Assembly: GCA_030684405.1 (NCBI GenBank)
Contig: JAUXYA010000005.1
Coordinates: 124,001 to 188,000, forward strand
Reading direction: 5' to 3'
DNA: 64,000 nucleotides
Source of the DNA: Burkholderiales bacterium
GTDB taxonomy: Bacteria; Pseudomonadota; Gammaproteobacteria; Burkholderiales; SG8-41
Shown: one piece after another, positions 27,776 through 37,114 of the stretch
Layout: every line of letters starts with the position of its first letter
Numbering within the stretch: position 1 is the first letter of the stretch
Notes under the pieces: generated by a model
The model's input: only the letters and a program-made list of their open reading frames with translations
Told to the model about the DNA's origin: nothing
Databases searched by the model: none
Program-made: the position numbers and the translations under genes

Positions 27776-27846
27776 CGTGTGGGGCGTCTGTCATGGACGC
27801 CTGCAGGATCTGGACAGCGCAGGATTATATAGGGCGCCTCTGCTGT

Positions 27847-27875
27847 TTGACTGGGGCGGTTCCGTATCCTAGACT
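27847..27875 (+). promoter_or_regulatory. Sigma-70-like promoter candidate for the hydrolase gene
   Basis: TTGACT (27847-27852) and TAGACT (27870-27875) with exactly 17 bases between, in the divergent gap upstream of the hydrolase ATG at 27951. Confidence 0.4.
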
Positions 27876-27950
27876 TGGCATCCCCGCCTGCGAGCCCCGC
27901 GTCTGTCCCGCGTCTCGCCCTTGGCAGCCACATTCAATCGACGGAACAAA

Positions 27951-28874
27951 ATGGATCAAACCGCAGCAAGTGCCCCCATCGCCGGCAAGGAACATTGGAC
28001 CCGCAAGGGCGACGTCAAGCTTTTCCTCTGGGAGAAAAAAGCTGTCGACGGCAAGGGTGCCAAGGGTACCGTGCTGTTCGTGCATGGCTCGTCGATGGCC
28101 TCACAGCCGACCTTCGACCTTCAGGTTCCCGGCCGCGCCGACTCCTCGGTGATGGATTGGTTCGCGCAGCGCGGCTTTAACACCTGGTGCGTGGACATGG
28201 AAGGTTACGGCCGCTCCGACAAGTCGCGCGACATTTACTTCGACATTGCCAACGGCGCCGACGACCTCGCTGCGGCCAGTGACTACATCATCAAGACCAC
28301 GGGCACTGAAAAATTCATGGTCTACGGCATCTCATCCGGCGCGTTGCGTGCCGCGATGTTTGCCGAGCGTCATCCGGACCGGGTGAGCCGACTTGCCCTT
28401 GATGCTTTTGTCTGGACAGGCAAGGGCAGTCCTACGCTGGAAGAACGCGCCAAGAAACTCGACCTGTGGAAGGCCATGAAGCGCCGCCCCATCGACCGTG
28501 CGTTCATGCACTCGATATTCAACCGTGATCATCCGGGCTGTGCCGAGGAAAACGTGGTTGAGGCGTTTGCCGATGCCGTGCTGGCACTGGATGATTCGGT
28601 GCCCACCGGTACCTACCTCGACATGTGCGCGAATCTGCCGGTGGTCGATCCGGCCAAAATCACCGCGGCCACCATCATCATGCGCGGTCAGTGGGATGGT
28701 ATTGCCAGCGTGGAGGATCTGCTCGATTTTTTCAGCCGCCTGCCCAATCCGGACAAGCAGTTCGCAGTGATGGCCGGCATCTCGCATGCCAGCTTCCAGC
28801 AGATCAATTATCGTACGGTGTACCACATCCTGCATTCGTTCTTCACCCAGCCGGAGCCGATCTACCGGGGTTGA
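27951..28874 (+). CDS. Alpha/beta-fold hydrolase
   Basis: It has 307 residues from ATG 27951. The oxyanion region is VLFVHGSSMAS, the nucleophile elbow is VYGISSGALRAA (Ser), the acid is in MRGQWDGIAS (Asp) and the His in MAGISHASF. Family members cleave esters, lactones or C-C bonds. A Bug gene follows 64 bases downstream in the same direction, so it may act on an imported acid or ester. Confidence 0.88.
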   Translation: MDQTAASAPIAGKEHWTRKGDVKLFLWEKKAVDGKGAKGTVLFVHGSSMASQPTFDLQVPGRADSSVMDWFAQRGFNTWCVDMEGYGRSDKSRDIYFDIANGADDLAAASDYIIKTTGTEKFMVYGISSGALRAAMFAERHPDRVSRLALDAFVWTGKGSPTLEERAKKLDLWKAMKRRPIDRAFMHSIFNRDHPGCAEENVVEAFADAVLALDDSVPTGTYLDMCANLPVVDPAKITAATIIMRGQWDGIASVEDLLDFFSRLPNPDKQFAVMAGISHASFQQINYRTVYHILHSFFTQPEPIYRG

Positions 28875-28938
28875 ATCCGGCGGCAAAGGATTATTGACGT
28901 GGCTTACCACTACAGCAGTTCATAACAGGAGGAAAAGC

Positions 28939-29916
28939 ATGAAACAGCAGAAATTGAAACTGGCGGGAGCGGTGGTCGCTGCGGCGACCATTGCACTCAG
29001 CATCCCGGCCCAGGCACAGCAGTGGCCGAACAAGCCGGTGCGCATCGTCGTGCCCTTCGGCGCGGGCGGCGGCACCGACATCCAGGGCCGGCTGCTCGGC
29101 CAGAAGTTCCAGCAGAGCATGGGCCAGAATTTCCTGGTCGAAAACCGGTCCGGCGCGTCCGGACTGATCGGCACCGAGTTCGTCGTGCGTGCAGCCCCCG
29201 ACGGCTACAACATCCTGTTCACGACGGCGTCCTTGGCGGTGAACTCGGTGCTCTATGCCAAGCGCCTGAAGTTCAACCCGCTGACTGATCTCGAGCCGGT
29301 GAGCTGGGTGTCCTCAGTGCCGCTGGTGCTGGTCGTGCACCCCAGCGTGCCGGCGAAGAACCTCAAGGAGTTCGTCGCACTGGCGAAGCGCCCGAACAGC
29401 AACCTGATCGCTGCGCACAATGGCGCCGGCACCACCAGCCACCTGTCGGTGGAAATGCTCAAGCTGTTTGCCGGCGCGCAGGTGACGCCGGTGCCGTACA
29501 AGGGCGGCGGTCCTTCCATAGTGGCACAGATCAGTGGCGAGTCGGACTTCCACTTCGGCACCGCGCTGGCGGTCCAGCCCTTCATCAAGTCGGGCAAGGC
29601 CCGCGGCATTGCCGTCACCACGGCCAAACGCTCGTCGAGCTTCCCGGACTTGCCGACGATGAATTCCATGTTTCCGGATTTCGAGGCTGACAACTGGTAC
29701 GCAATGTTCTTCCCGAAGGGCACGCCCAAGGACATCGTGGCCAAACTCAACGCCGAGATCATCAAGGCGCTGAAGTCGCCGGACGTCGACGGGTTCATCC
29801 GCAAGGAAGGTGGCGAGCCGGTGGGCAGCACCCCGGAAGCACTCGCGGATTACTTCAAGCGCGAAGCCGAGAAGTACACCAAGGTCATCAATGCCGCGAA
29901 GATCGTTATCGACTGA
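28939..29916 (+). CDS. Bug (TctC-family) periplasmic solute-binding protein
   Basis: It has 325 residues from ATG 28939 with AGGAGG 8 bases upstream. Signal peptide ends around PAQAQ. The ligand loop is PFGAGGGTD (D47) and VPYKGGGPS is present. Transcription likely stops at the strong terminator 24 bases after its stop codon. Confidence 0.93.
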   Translation: MKQQKLKLAGAVVAAATIALSIPAQAQQWPNKPVRIVVPFGAGGGTDIQGRLLGQKFQQSMGQNFLVENRSGASGLIGTEFVVRAAPDGYNILFTTASLAVNSVLYAKRLKFNPLTDLEPVSWVSSVPLVLVVHPSVPAKNLKEFVALAKRPNSNLIAAHNGAGTTSHLSVEMLKLFAGAQVTPVPYKGGGPSIVAQISGESDFHFGTALAVQPFIKSGKARGIAVTTAKRSSSFPDLPTMNSMFPDFEADNWYAMFFPKGTPKDIVAKLNAEIIKALKSPDVDGFIRKEGGEPVGSTPEALADYFKREAEKYTKVINAAKIVID

Positions 29917-29920
29917 TTGG

Positions 29921-30898
29921 ATGTTCATGGCATCGTCTGGCGCCCGCCTCGTGCGGGCGTTTTTTTGCCTTATTGGCCTTCTTGCCGCTTCCGGCGCGGT
30001 CGCTGTGGCCGCAGAGTTCCCGGTGCGCATCGTTGTGCAGGGGGGCGCTGACGGAAGTGCCTCGCGGCAGGCGCAGTTGCTGGCAGAGGCACTGCAACGC
30101 CAGTCCGGCCGGCAGTTCATCATCGACCATCGCGACGGCATCGGTGGAAGTTCGGCCGCTGCCGTGGTGGCGCGGTCTGCGGCCGATGGCCATGTGCTGC
30201 TTTTTGCCGATGCATCTCTGGCGGTGCGTGCCGCCGGAGCGGCGTTGGCTGGCGCGGCGGACTGGAGCCTGCGCGAACTCGCGCCTGTCGGGCAGATATC
30301 CTCCACTCCGCTGGTGCTGGCAGTGCATCCGCGGGTGCCGGCGCGAACACTGCCGGAACTGCTCGCGCTGGCGCGCTCCCGCGACGTCCGGCTTCAGGCC
30401 GGCACGGGCATGGCGGGAGGACTGGATCATTTGGCAGTGGCCCTTCTGCTGCCGCCGCTCACGGCGGCGCGGATCGCGCCGTTTCGCGGAGATGCAGCCG
30501 CCACGCGCCAATTGGCGGAGGGCCAGATTGACATGCTGTTTGTGGCGGCGCCGCTCGCGCTGCCGCAGTGGGTGGCGGGGCGCGTGCGCCTGCTCGCGGT
30601 CACCGCTGCTTCACGGAATCCCGGGCTCACGCGACTGCCTGTGCTTGGAAATGCGCAGGCGGAGTTCGTGAGCTCGCAGTGGTATGCGTTGTTCGTACCG
30701 GCGACGGTAGCGCCCAGGTTGGTGTCCGCCTTGCAGCAGTCGATGCGCCGGGCATTGCGTGACGAGGCCGTTACGGCGTATTTCGAAGCGCACGCAGTGG
30801 ATGCCGTCAGCGGTGATACTGCAGCGCTCGAAGCGTTGTTACGGCGGGAGACAGAGCGTTATGGATCGCTGATCCGCCGCGCCGCGATGGTGCCTTGA
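29921..30898 (+). CDS. Divergent Bug-like solute-binding protein
   Basis: It has 325 residues; ATG 29921 or 29927. The signal peptide (ARLVRAFFCLIGLLAASG) is followed by a Bug fold, recognisable by VLAVHPRVPARTLPELLALAR and SSQWYALFVPA. The first ligand loop is replaced: VVQGGADGSAS instead of PFxxGGGTD, and the YKG loop reads PFRGDAAATR. Ligand binding must differ or be lost. A terminator lies inside its signal-peptide codons. It starts 4 bases after the previous Bug gene and is probably a diverged paralogue. Confidence 0.8.
   Translation: MFMASSGARLVRAFFCLIGLLAASGAVAVAAEFPVRIVVQGGADGSASRQAQLLAEALQRQSGRQFIIDHRDGIGGSSAAAVVARSAADGHVLLFADASLAVRAAGAALAGAADWSLRELAPVGQISSTPLVLAVHPRVPARTLPELLALARSRDVRLQAGTGMAGGLDHLAVALLLPPLTAARIAPFRGDAAATRQLAEGQIDMLFVAAPLALPQWVAGRVRLLAVTAASRNPGLTRLPVLGNAQAEFVSSQWYALFVPATVAPRLVSALQQSMRRALRDEAVTAYFEAHAVDAVSGDTAALEALLRRETERYGSLIRRAAMVP
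29941..29966 (+). terminator. Rho-independent terminator inside a signal-peptide coding region
   Basis: CGCCCGC (29941-29947), loop CTCGT, GCGGGCG (29953-29959), then seven T (29960-29966). It fits as the terminator of the 28939-29916 Bug gene, yet it also encodes residues 7-16 of the next open frame. Confidence 0.8.
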
Positions 30899-31000
30899 TG
30901 CACCATGGTCGTGCATGATGTGGAATGCGCGGTATGCGCGAATCTCCCTGTTAGAATTGCCGCATCCGTTTTGATGCGCGCGCCCGCGCGAAACCGTGAC

Positions 31001-31627
31001 ATGACTGAAATCGACGCCGCAAAAATCTCATGGCAGGATCAGTACAAACTGATGGTCGGCTCGGTGACGCCGCGCCCGATCGCGCTGGTGACCACTCTCG
31101 GCCGACACGGCCCCAACGCCGCGCCCTTCAGTTTCTTCAATGCGGTGGGTTCGGACCCGGCGATGCTGATGTTTTCGGTCGGCGATCGTTCGGGTGCGGA
31201 CAAGGACACCGTACGCAACATCCGCGAAACTCCGGAGTTCGTCGTGCACATTGTCAGCGACGCGATCAAGGACCGGATGAACATCTGCGCCGTGGATTAT
31301 CCGCCGGAGGTCAACGAAATCGAGAAGGCCGGTTTCACAATGGCGCCCTCGCGCAAGGTGCGCCCGCCGCGTATCGTCGAGGCGCCGGTGGCGATGGAAT
31401 GCCGGCTGCTGCAGATCGTCGACCTCGGCCGCAAACCCTATCACGTCGTGTTCGGCGAGGTGCTGTATTTCCACTACCACGAAGGCATCGTCAACGAGCG
31501 TTTCCACGTCGATGCCGGCCGCATCAATCCGATCGGGCGCCTTGCCGGCAAGGGCGGCTATACGCGGATCACCGACCGTTTCGAAATGCCGCGCATACCC
31601 TATGACGGAGGCACGGCGGGTGAATGA
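31001..31627 (+). CDS. Flavin reductase family (FMN-binding split barrel) protein
   Basis: It has 208 residues from ATG 31001; an earlier in-frame GTG or ATG would add an unlikely N-terminus. FMN-binding motifs SVTPRPIALVTTLG, NAAPFSFFNAVGSDPAM and RNIRETPEFVVHIVS are typical of the DIM6/NTAB group. Members supply reduced flavin to monooxygenases or reduce FMN. No monooxygenase lies next to it; a Bug gene follows after 79 bases. Confidence 0.88.
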   Translation: MTEIDAAKISWQDQYKLMVGSVTPRPIALVTTLGRHGPNAAPFSFFNAVGSDPAMLMFSVGDRSGADKDTVRNIRETPEFVVHIVSDAIKDRMNICAVDYPPEVNEIEKAGFTMAPSRKVRPPRIVEAPVAMECRLLQIVDLGRKPYHVVFGEVLYFHYHEGIVNERFHVDAGRINPIGRLAGKGGYTRITDRFEMPRIPYDGGTAGE

Positions 31628-31706
31628 AGAAGTGCTTCACAGAACAGAACACAGAACAAAAAGCAGGCACCGATCGGAGGACAACCATCGCTCAGCGAGG
31701 AACACC

Positions 31707-32675
31707 ATGAAGACATTCCGCAGCAGCCTTTTCTCCGTCATGTTTGCCGTACTCGTCGCGGTGCCCGCACAGGCGGCCGAGTACCCGCAGCGTCCGGTGC
31801 GCCTGGTGGTGCCCTATTCCGCCGGCGGTTCAACCGACACGGTGGCCCGGGTGACCAGCGCACGGCTGTCGGAACGACTGGGGCAGCAGGTCGTGGTTGA
31901 CAACCGCACCGGCGCCGGCACCCTCATCGGCACCGAGATTGTCAAGAACGCGACGCCCGATGGCCACGTGCTGCTGATGGCAACGCCGCCGCTGGCTGTC
32001 AATCCGTCACTGTATGAGAAGGTGCCTTACGTGCTGGAGCGCGATTTCGTCGCCGTCACCAACATCGCCGCATCGAGCAACCTGCTGGTGGTACATCCCT
32101 CGATGCCTGCGGCCTCGGTAAAGGAGTTGATCGCGTTGCTGAAGGCCAGCCCCGGAAAATACAACTATGGCTCCAGCGGTGTCGGCGGCGCCGGCCATCT
32201 CGCGATGGCGCTGTTCACCAGCATGGCCGAGGTCGAGGCGCTGCATGTGCCGTACAAGGGCGGTGCGCCCGCGGTGGCGGATCTGGTGGCCGGCCGTCTG
32301 AACATGATGATGGCCAACCTCACCACAGCCCAGCCGCATATTCGTGCCGGCAAGCTGCGCGGGCTCGGTGTTGGCAAGGCGCAGCGCACGCCGCTGTTTC
32401 CGGAAATGCCGACCATTGCCGAGGCCGGCGTGAAGGGCTACGAAGCCAACAACTGGAACGGCCTGGTGGCACCTGCCGGCACGCCGCGCGCGGTGATCCA
32501 GCGCCTGCACAGGGACATCGTCGCCACATTGAAGGAACCGGCGATTGCCGAGCGCATGACGCGCGCCGGGCTGGAGCCGGTGGGTGACACGCCGGCGGAG
32601 TTTGCGCAGTACCTCAAGACCGAGGCGGCGAAGTGGGGCAAGCTGATCAAGTCGGCGGGAATCAAGGCGGAATGA
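31707..32675 (+). CDS. Bug (TctC-family) periplasmic solute-binding protein
   Basis: It has 322 residues. The signal peptide ends at PAQAA, the ligand loop is PYSAGGSTD (D44) and VPYKGGAPAVAD follows. GCGAGG is just upstream of the ATG. The prpD gene begins 36 bases downstream, so this protein may capture a citrate- or methylcitrate-like acid for that enzyme (inference). Confidence 0.93.
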   Translation: MKTFRSSLFSVMFAVLVAVPAQAAEYPQRPVRLVVPYSAGGSTDTVARVTSARLSERLGQQVVVDNRTGAGTLIGTEIVKNATPDGHVLLMATPPLAVNPSLYEKVPYVLERDFVAVTNIAASSNLLVVHPSMPAASVKELIALLKASPGKYNYGSSGVGGAGHLAMALFTSMAEVEALHVPYKGGAPAVADLVAGRLNMMMANLTTAQPHIRAGKLRGLGVGKAQRTPLFPEMPTIAEAGVKGYEANNWNGLVAPAGTPRAVIQRLHRDIVATLKEPAIAERMTRAGLEPVGDTPAEFAQYLKTEAAKWGKLIKSAGIKAE

Positions 32676-32711
32676 CATTAAAATATCAATATAATCAAGG
32701 AGTTACGAGGA

Positions 32712-34151
32712 ATGTCCGCAGTCACCAATAAACGTCCACAGCCGGACAAGGTCATCGTCGATCTCGCGAAGTACGCATACGGTTACAAGCCGACCAGCAA
32801 GCTCGCCTATGAAACCGCGCGCCTGACGCTGATCGACAGCCTTGCCTGCGCGTTCGAGGCGCTGGCTTATCCGGACTGCACAAAGCTGCTCGGGCCTGTC
32901 GTGCCCGGCACCATCGTGCCCAACGGCGCGCGCGTGCCCGGCACGAATTACGTGCTCGATCCGGTGACCGCGGCATTCAACACCGGCGTACTGGTGCGCT
33001 GGCTCGATTTCAACGACGCCTTCTACGGCCGCACGGTGATTCATCCCTCGGACAATATCGGCGCTATCCTGATGACCGCCGACTGGCTGTCGCGCACACG
33101 GGTCGCGGCAGGCAAGAAGCCGCTGACCATGCGCGAAGTGCTGACTGCGGTCATCAAGGCCTACGAAGTGCAGGGCGGCTTGGCGCTGGAGAACGGCTTC
33201 ACCGCCGCCGGCCTCGACCACACTATCCTGGTCAAGATTGCGAGCACTGCCGCGATTTCCTCGCTGATCGGCTGCACGCTGGAGGAGACCGTCAACGCGC
33301 TGTCCAACGCCTGGCTCGATGGCCATGCGCTGGCGGCCTACCGCCGCAAGCCCAACACCGGCGCGCGCAAGTCCTGGGCTGCGGGTGACGCCTCGGCGCG
33401 CGCGGTGTGGCTGTCGCTGCTGGCGCAGAAGGGCGAGATGGGTTATCCCTCGGCATTGACTGCGCCGAAGTGGGGCTTCTACGACGTGCTGTTCAAGGGA
33501 AAGCCCTTCAAATTCCAGCGCCCGCTTGGCAGCTATGTCATCGAGAACACGCTGTTCAAGATTCCGTACCCGACGGCCTTTCACGGCCAGACCGGCGTCG
33601 AAGCGGCGATCAAGCTGCATCCGCTGGTCAAAGACCGGCTCGACGAGATCAGCCATATCGAAGCGCGTGCACACAACTCGACGATGGTGATCCTCGACAA
33701 GACCGGTCCGCTGGCGAACTTCGCCGACCGCGACCACTGCATGCAGTACATGATGGCTGTCGGCCTGATTTTCGGTGACATGACCGCGAAGCATTACGAG
33801 GACGAAATAGCCGCCGACCCGCGCATCGACAAACTGCGCGCGAAGATCCGGCTGACCGAGTACGAGCGCTACGAGCGCGAGTACCACGATCCCGCCAAAC
33901 GCACCAACGCCAACTCGATCCAGGTCTTCTTCAAGGACGGCAGCAAGACCCCTTTGTCGGAAGTGAACTATCCGCTGGGCCACCGCAAGCGTCGCAAGGA
34001 AGGCATCCCCGCGGTGATGAAGAAATTCAACGCCAACACCGCGATGGCGTTTGCGGCAAAACAGAAGGCTGCGATCACCGCGGCCTGCATGGACCAGAAA
34101 AAACTCGAGGCGATGGCGGTCAACGAGTTTGTGGATTTGCTGGTGCGTTAG
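32712..34151 (+). CDS. prpD: 2-methylcitrate dehydratase PrpD-type
   Basis: It has 479 residues, the length of bacterial PrpD, and collinear with it throughout: LIDSLACAFEALAYPDC, KLLGPVVPGTIVPNGARVPG, VRWLDFNDAF, HPSDN, RKSWAAGDA, GEMGYPSALTAPKWGFYDV, PLGHRKRR. PrpD dehydrates 2-methylcitrate in propionate catabolism. prpB, prpC and prpR are not here, so it may serve a related tricarboxylate imported by the upstream Bug protein. AAGGAGTTACGAGGA precedes the ATG. Confidence 0.88.
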   Translation: MSAVTNKRPQPDKVIVDLAKYAYGYKPTSKLAYETARLTLIDSLACAFEALAYPDCTKLLGPVVPGTIVPNGARVPGTNYVLDPVTAAFNTGVLVRWLDFNDAFYGRTVIHPSDNIGAILMTADWLSRTRVAAGKKPLTMREVLTAVIKAYEVQGGLALENGFTAAGLDHTILVKIASTAAISSLIGCTLEETVNALSNAWLDGHALAAYRRKPNTGARKSWAAGDASARAVWLSLLAQKGEMGYPSALTAPKWGFYDVLFKGKPFKFQRPLGSYVIENTLFKIPYPTAFHGQTGVEAAIKLHPLVKDRLDEISHIEARAHNSTMVILDKTGPLANFADRDHCMQYMMAVGLIFGDMTAKHYEDEIAADPRIDKLRAKIRLTEYERYEREYHDPAKRTNANSIQVFFKDGSKTPLSEVNYPLGHRKRRKEGIPAVMKKFNANTAMAFAAKQKAAITAACMDQKKLEAMAVNEFVDLLVR

Positions 34152-34168
34152 CCGCACTCGCAGTATCC

Positions 34169-34275
34169 GTAGCCCGGATGAAGCGAAGCGGAATCCGGGG
34201 GGCGATTGCGCATGAGGCCGCATCGCGACATGCCTTAGGTCCCGGACTCCGGCCTACGGCCTTCCTCCGGGCTAC
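34169..34275. repeat. Palindromic interspersed repeat (REP/MITE-like)
   Basis: Ends GTAGCCCGGA (34169-34178) and TCCGGGCTAC (34266-34275) are perfect inverted repeats; the 107-base unit has further internal symmetry. It sits between convergent prpD and lactonase genes and may act as a transcription block. This sequence type recurs in many proteobacterial genomes. Confidence 0.75.
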
Positions 34276-34314
34276 AAAATCTGAAATCGATTTGCCTGCG
34301 ATGGCGGTGGTATT

Positions 34315-35235
34315 TCAGGCGTGAGAGTACATCTCCCGCCCCGGCGTCGGCAGTTCCGCGCTGAGGATCGCGCCGCCCTCGGAATCGACGATGTACAGCG
34401 TGTGCGGATCATTGATGCCGTAGGCGCAGTTGGTGATCACGTCCGAGCCTGGCGAATCGATGCGGTACATCGGTTCGCCGCGCTGGTTGAACACCCATAC
34501 CGCACCCATGTCCGGATGCGCGACGGCCAGTCCGTCGTCCTCGTCGATCGCCATTCCGTCGGGGCCACGCCCGCCTGACATCTGGATGAAGACCCCCATG
34601 CGCGACACCGTGCCGTCGGGCAGCAGGGGCAGGCGCCATACCGCGTTGGCGCGAGTCACTGCGACGAACAGCGTGTTTTCCGCTGCATCGAGCACCAGGC
34701 CGTTGGGGCTGGGGATGTTATCGGCGATGCGGTCCAGCTTGCCGTTCGCACACAGCCGGTAAACTGCGCCGCTTGGATTCTGCAAGCCGCTCTGGCCCTG
34801 GTCGGTGAAGTAAAGGTCGCCGTTGGCGGCGAACACCAGGTCGTTGAGCCCCTTGAATGTTTCCAGGTTATAGCGGTTGATCAGGGGCTCGATACGGCCA
34901 CGTTTCGCGTCGAGCAGCATCAGCCCGTGCCGGTGGTCAGCGACGAAAATGCGCCCGTCGCGGTGGATCTTCAGGCCGTTGGGCTCCCCATCGTATTCGA
35001 CGACGAGATCCCAGGCGCCCATCGGCGAGATGCGAAAAATGCGGCCGAAGGGAATGTCGGTGATATAGAGATTGCCCTTGCGATCGAAGGACGGGCCTTC
35101 AAGGAAACAGCCGCCGTGCGGCGCGGGACGGCCTGCGGCGAGGCGCTCAGCAGACACCTTCGTGCGGCGGAATTTTTTCGGCAGTTCGGCAAAAACGTCG
35201 GCAGTGATGCGCTCGGGCGGGGCAAAGAAGCTCAT
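34315..35235 (-). CDS. SMP-30/gluconolactonase-family protein
   Basis: It has 306 residues. Start at 35235 (MSFFAPPERI) aligns with its paralogue at 40509. It has a six-bladed beta-propeller with metal-site residues seen in CFLEGPSFDRKGNLYITDIPFG (Glu), LNDLVFAANGDLYFTDQG (Asn), PSPNGLVLD (Asn) and GRGPDGMAID (Asp). Members hydrolyse sugar-acid or other lactones. No signal peptide, so cytoplasmic. Divergent from the acyl-CoA ligase gene 88 bases away. Confidence 0.9.
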   Translation of the reverse strand: MSFFAPPERITADVFAELPKKFRRTKVSAERLAAGRPAPHGGCFLEGPSFDRKGNLYITDIPFGRIFRISPMGAWDLVVEYDGEPNGLKIHRDGRIFVADHRHGLMLLDAKRGRIEPLINRYNLETFKGLNDLVFAANGDLYFTDQGQSGLQNPSGAVYRLCANGKLDRIADNIPSPNGLVLDAAENTLFVAVTRANAVWRLPLLPDGTVSRMGVFIQMSGGRGPDGMAIDEDDGLAVAHPDMGAVWVFNQRGEPMYRIDSPGSDVITNCAYGINDPHTLYIVDSEGGAILSAELPTPGREMYSHA

Positions 35236-35323
35236 GGTCTCAATATGGACTGGACAACGGAAGGAGCGGCGATTGTATGACAGAATCCGGCGCAATCCGC
35301 TCAAATCCATATTGCCATCCGCC

Positions 35324-36925
35324 ATGAAAAAACCGCTCGAAGTCCTGCGCCTTTATCCGGAACACGATTACACGCTGAACGGCGTGCTGAAGAGCCGAGC
35401 CGGACGCGATCCCGCGCGTCCCTTCATCGTGTTCAGCGACTGCAACTGGTCCTGGGGCGAGTTTGATTCTGCGGTCGACGCGGCGGCCCGCGTGCTGGCT
35501 TCCCGCGGCATCCGCAAGGGCGACCGCATGGCGGTGATGGCGCGCAACTGCGACGGCCATGTACTGATGCTCTGCGCGCTGGCGCGGCTCGGCGCGATCA
35601 TGGTGCCGGTGAACCCCGAGTTCGGTGTCGAAGAAGCGAAGTACGTGCTGCACCATGCCGAGGTCAGCGCGGTGGCGGCGACTCAGGACACGCTGGAGGT
35701 GGCGCGCAAGGCGGCTGCGGGGCTGAAGGCACCGGCCTGGTTCGTGATGCTTGATGCGGCTGCGGCGGACGCGCCACTGCTCAAAGATTTGCTCAAGACT
35801 GCGCCCGATGTGGCCTTGCCTTCCGACGTGTGCGGCGACGATACCTGCCTGATTGTCTACACCTCGGGCACCACCGGCTTCCCGAAGGGCGCGATGCACA
35901 GTCAGCGCAGCTTCGTCACCGGCGGCGAGGCCTTCGTGCAGCGCGTCTACCTGCAGAACGACGACCGCGTGATGGTTGTACTGCCGCTGTTCCACATCAA
36001 CGCGATGTTCTATTCGGTGGCCGGCACGCTCGCGGCTGGAGCCTGCATGATCATCGTGCCGAAGTTTTCGGCCTCGACCTTCTGGCAGAACGCGGTTGAG
36101 ACCGGTGCCACCCAGGTCAATATCATCGAGGCCATCGGCAGCATCCTGCGCGCGCGGGCGCGCAGCGAGTTCAGACCAGAGCACAGGATTTCCAAGGTCT
36201 ACGGCGTGCGCGCCAGCATGGACGAGACATTCAAGAACGAGTTCAAGATCGCGCACCGCATAGGCGGCTATGGCATGACCGAAATACCCGGCGTGACCTG
36301 CAACCCCTTTGAGGGTCCGCAGAAACTCGGCAGCATGGGCCCCATTGGCCGCCATCCCGATCCCGCGCGACCCTGGGCGCAGTGCCGCGTCGTTGACGAC
36401 GAAGGCCGCGACCTGCCGGACAATGAGCCCGGCGAGCTGTGGGTGAAGACGCCGATCATCATGCAGGGTTATTTCCGCGATCCCGAGCAGACCGCGAACG
36501 CCTTCCATGACGGCTGGTTCAAGACCGGCGACCTGGTCAAGCGCGATGGCGACGGTTATTACTACTTCATTTCGCGCAAGCGCGACATCATCCGTCGCCG
36601 CGGCGAAAATATCGCGGCAGCGGAACTTGATCGCGTGGTCGGCGAGCATCCGGCCGTCGCCGAGGCCGGCACCATCGCGGTGCCCTCGGAACTGGGCGAA
36701 GACGAAATTTTTGTCGTGGTGGCTGTCAGGAAGGGCGCCAAGGTCAGCGCAGAAGAGATTGCAGATTGGTGCCGCACTCGGCTCGCGCCGCAGAAAGTGC
36801 CGCGCTTCGTCGCCTTCGTCGACGAATTGCCGCACACTCCGACGCACAAAATTCTTAAGGCGCAGTTGCGGGAAGACAAGGCCTTGCGGGCGCGGGCGGT
36901 GGATCTGGCGCCGCCAGGGCGCTAG
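35324..36925 (+). CDS. AMP-dependent acyl-CoA ligase (ANL superfamily)
   Basis: It has 533 residues. ATP-binding P-loop YTSGTTGFPKGAM, A5 motif GYGMTEIPG, A7/A8 GWFKTGDL and FISRKRDIIRRRGENI, and the catalytic C-terminal Lys in PTHKILKAQLR are all intact. It activates a carboxylate to acyl-CoA through an acyl-adenylate. The overall sequence resembles the crotonobetaine/carnitine-CoA ligase type, but the substrate is unknown. The gap after it (36926-37114) holds a CCTGTTAACAGG palindrome at 36928. Confidence 0.92.
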   Translation: MKKPLEVLRLYPEHDYTLNGVLKSRAGRDPARPFIVFSDCNWSWGEFDSAVDAAARVLASRGIRKGDRMAVMARNCDGHVLMLCALARLGAIMVPVNPEFGVEEAKYVLHHAEVSAVAATQDTLEVARKAAAGLKAPAWFVMLDAAAADAPLLKDLLKTAPDVALPSDVCGDDTCLIVYTSGTTGFPKGAMHSQRSFVTGGEAFVQRVYLQNDDRVMVVLPLFHINAMFYSVAGTLAAGACMIIVPKFSASTFWQNAVETGATQVNIIEAIGSILRARARSEFRPEHRISKVYGVRASMDETFKNEFKIAHRIGGYGMTEIPGVTCNPFEGPQKLGSMGPIGRHPDPARPWAQCRVVDDEGRDLPDNEPGELWVKTPIIMQGYFRDPEQTANAFHDGWFKTGDLVKRDGDGYYYFISRKRDIIRRRGENIAAAELDRVVGEHPAVAEAGTIAVPSELGEDEIFVVVAVRKGAKVSAEEIADWCRTRLAPQKVPRFVAFVDELPHTPTHKILKAQLREDKALRARAVDLAPPGR

Positions 36926-37075
36926 GGCCTGTTAACAGGTCCTGGCTATCAGTCGGATTCCGGGCTTATCACTTCTTGTATTAGCGCCCAATCCGGGCGG
37001 GGACGGCAATGTAAGAAGACGGCAGGAAGTGACTGTCATGCTTCTGTAACGAACGGCGGTTAATGTCCTTTTGTT

Positions 37076-37095
37076 TGCGGCGCAGCAGCGCCGCA
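37076..37095 (+). promoter_or_regulatory. Leader hairpin before a Bug gene
   Basis: TGCGGCGC (37076-37083) and GCGCCGCA (37088-37095) form a perfect 8-base-pair stem with loop AGCA, 19 bases before the GTG start. No T-run follows, so a terminator is unlikely; it may affect message stability or ribosome access. Confidence 0.4.
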
Positions 37096-37114
37096 TCAGA
37101 CAAGGAATTCTGCC

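Noticed and set aside
32703-34223. Long minus-strand frame opposite prpD
   Set aside because: prpD on the plus strand is clearly conserved over its full length; the opposite frame is His/Arg-rich shadow sequence.
35240-36847. Long minus-strand frame opposite the acyl-CoA ligase
   Set aside because: Shadow of a well-conserved ligase gene with all motifs intact.
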